Shown here piece after piece: positions 21,004-21,732 of a stretch of 21,732 nucleotides of DNA. Origin of the DNA: a virus. Each line of letters starts with the position of its first letter. Position 1 is the stretch's first letter. The position numbers were made by a program, and so were the translations under genes. Under the pieces are notes generated by a model, which saw only the letters and a program-made list of their open reading frames with translations, made no database searches and was not told the origin of the DNA. The stretch spans positions 1-21,732 of the IMG/VR virus record IMGVR_UViG_3300042545_002269; one strand, 5' to 3'.

Positions 21004-21732
21004 TTATTGGATCACAGACTTAGTATTAACACCTGTGGCCTGAGCCAAGTGTGGCTTAGTGGCAGGTTTTACGTTTGGCTGTGTTGTGCTGCCCATGTCT
21101 TTTGCTGTAGGGGCAGTACGTCCGTGTGCTGTGTCGCCAGTCATTGAAACTGGTTTAGCAACAGCACCTTTTGCGCCGCTGTTGACAGCCACAGTACTTT
21201 TCTTATTAACACCGCCTTCTTCTGAAGTAACTGGCTTTGGAGCAGCTTTGAGATCGACGTTTTCGTACATGCCTTCTGTTTCTAACTCGTCGTCGACAAC
21301 TTCTTCGCTGTCCATGTCGTCACCGACTTCCATGTCCATTTCTGCGTCCATTTCGTCAGCACCGCCGTCGCCCATCAGGCTTTCAAATTCAGCCATGAGT
21401 TCGTCCAGCTTGTCTTCGAGATCAACAACACGATCTTCTAATTCTTCTTCGCCGCCTACATCTGAATGATGGTCATCCATGTCCATTTCTACTTCTTCGC
21501 CTTCCATTGAAACACCTGATTCTTCAGTTTCGATGTCGTCAATTAGGTCGTCGGCTTGATCGCCGCCCATCATGCCTTCTTCCATGGCTTCTGCGTCGTC
21601 TTCAACAGCTTCTTCCATAGTTTCTTCTTCTTCGTCTGCTGCCATCATTTCTTCATAGATGGTACGGCTTTTTTCCACAACGATGTCATGGAACAGCTCG
21701 CGTGCTTTTGCTTCGTCATCATTAATGACGTA
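21004..21732 (-). CDS. 67: gp67-like prohead core protein, 5' end cut by window edge
   Basis: Small prohead core protein, placed exactly where T4 gene 67 lies (before 21, 22, 23). The frame is open to the right edge, so the gene starts outside the window. The visible N-terminal part reads VINDDEAKARELFHDIVVEKSRTIYEEMM, parallel to the T4 gp67 pattern AIKSNDLVAARKLFAEAMAARTIDLI, and is followed by a very acidic stretch of about 130 residues (runs of E and D). T4 gp67 is only about 80 aa; here the acidic region is longer and is followed by a Pro/Ala/Thr/Lys-rich tail (~70 residues) ending GVNTKSVIQ. An internal GTG (21678) could be mistaken for the start but would cut the conserved helix. It is probably cleaved by gp21 into internal peptides. 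Confidence 0.85.
   Translation of the reverse strand, partial: YVINDDEAKARELFHDIVVEKSRTIYEEMMAADEEEETMEEAVEDDAEAMEEGMMGGDQADDLIDDIETEESGVSMEGEEVEMDMDDHHSDVGGEEELEDRVVDLEDKLDELMAEFESLMGDGGADEMDAEMDMEVGDDMDSEEVVDDELETEGMYENVDLKAAPKPVTSEEGGVNKKSTVAVNSGAKGAVAKPVSMTGDTAHGRTAPTAKDMGSTTQPNVKPATKPHLAQATGVNTKSVIQ

Noticed and set aside
21059-21469. 136-codon plus-strand ORF rich in serine
   Set aside because: Antisense to the Glu/Asp-rich gp67-like gene; poly-Ser is the expected reverse reading of GAA/GAC-rich codons.
21676-21678. GTG as the start of the gp67-like gene
   Set aside because: The frame continues upstream with a helix (NDDEAKARELF) that fits T4 gp67, so the gene runs off the window edge.

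Overview
This window is part of the structural-gene region of a T4-like myovirus (contractile-tailed phage), most like the environmental, marine or freshwater, members of that group. Two blocks of T4 orthologues can be read directly. The minus-strand block at the right end runs gp67-like prohead core, gp21 prohead protease, gp22 scaffold, gp23 major capsid protein, in the T4 order. The plus-strand block at the left end holds a gp14-like neck protein (cut by the left edge) and gp15 tail-completion protein, followed by a Nudix hydrolase. The host cannot be named from this sequence. No rRNA, tRNA, IS element or CRISPR array was seen.

Layout. 1-3194 (+): neck gp14-like, gp15, Nudix hydrolase. 3179-14219 (-): a fibre/adhesin island. 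It holds a 1566-aa fibre with two long tandem-repeat arrays, a 620-aa fibre with a matching C-terminal domain, a 352-aa fibre protein, three small structural proteins (132, 104 and 205 aa), a 200-aa MGRP protein, and two related Rossmann-like proteins of unknown function (221 and 194 aa). 14350-15483 (+): an isolated TPR-glycosyltransferase gene. 15480-16974 (-): two unrecognised proteins, one of them probably structural. 17003-17928 (-): an HNH homing endonuclease coupled to a small unknown ORF. 18033-21732 (-): gp23, gp22, gp21, gp67. Coding density is very high; no stretch over 300 bases lacks a gene.

Regulation. Eight minus-strand octamers of the form N(A/C/G)TAAATA lie in intergenic or gene-edge positions just upstream of genes, as T4-type late promoters do (TATAAATA). 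One weaker candidate is on the plus strand. Three of the nine end only 4-5 nt before the start codon, which predicts leaderless or nearly leaderless late mRNAs. Three clear intrinsic terminators follow the big fibre gene, the 281-aa gene and gp23. A fourth terminator-like hairpin contains the ribosome-binding site of the next gene.

How the parts fit. gp67/21/22/23 build and process the prohead, and gp14/gp15 close the neck and the tail tube/sheath. The fibre island is the host-recognition apparatus and is assembled from a small set of shared modules spread over five genes. The glycosyltransferase and the two Rossmann-like proteins beside it could modify surface glycans or fibres; that is an inference. 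Most unusual are the 32-coil repeat fibre, the adhesin-like additions on the neck proteins gp14 and gp15, the promoter-on-start-codon arrangement, and the RBS-containing terminator hairpin.
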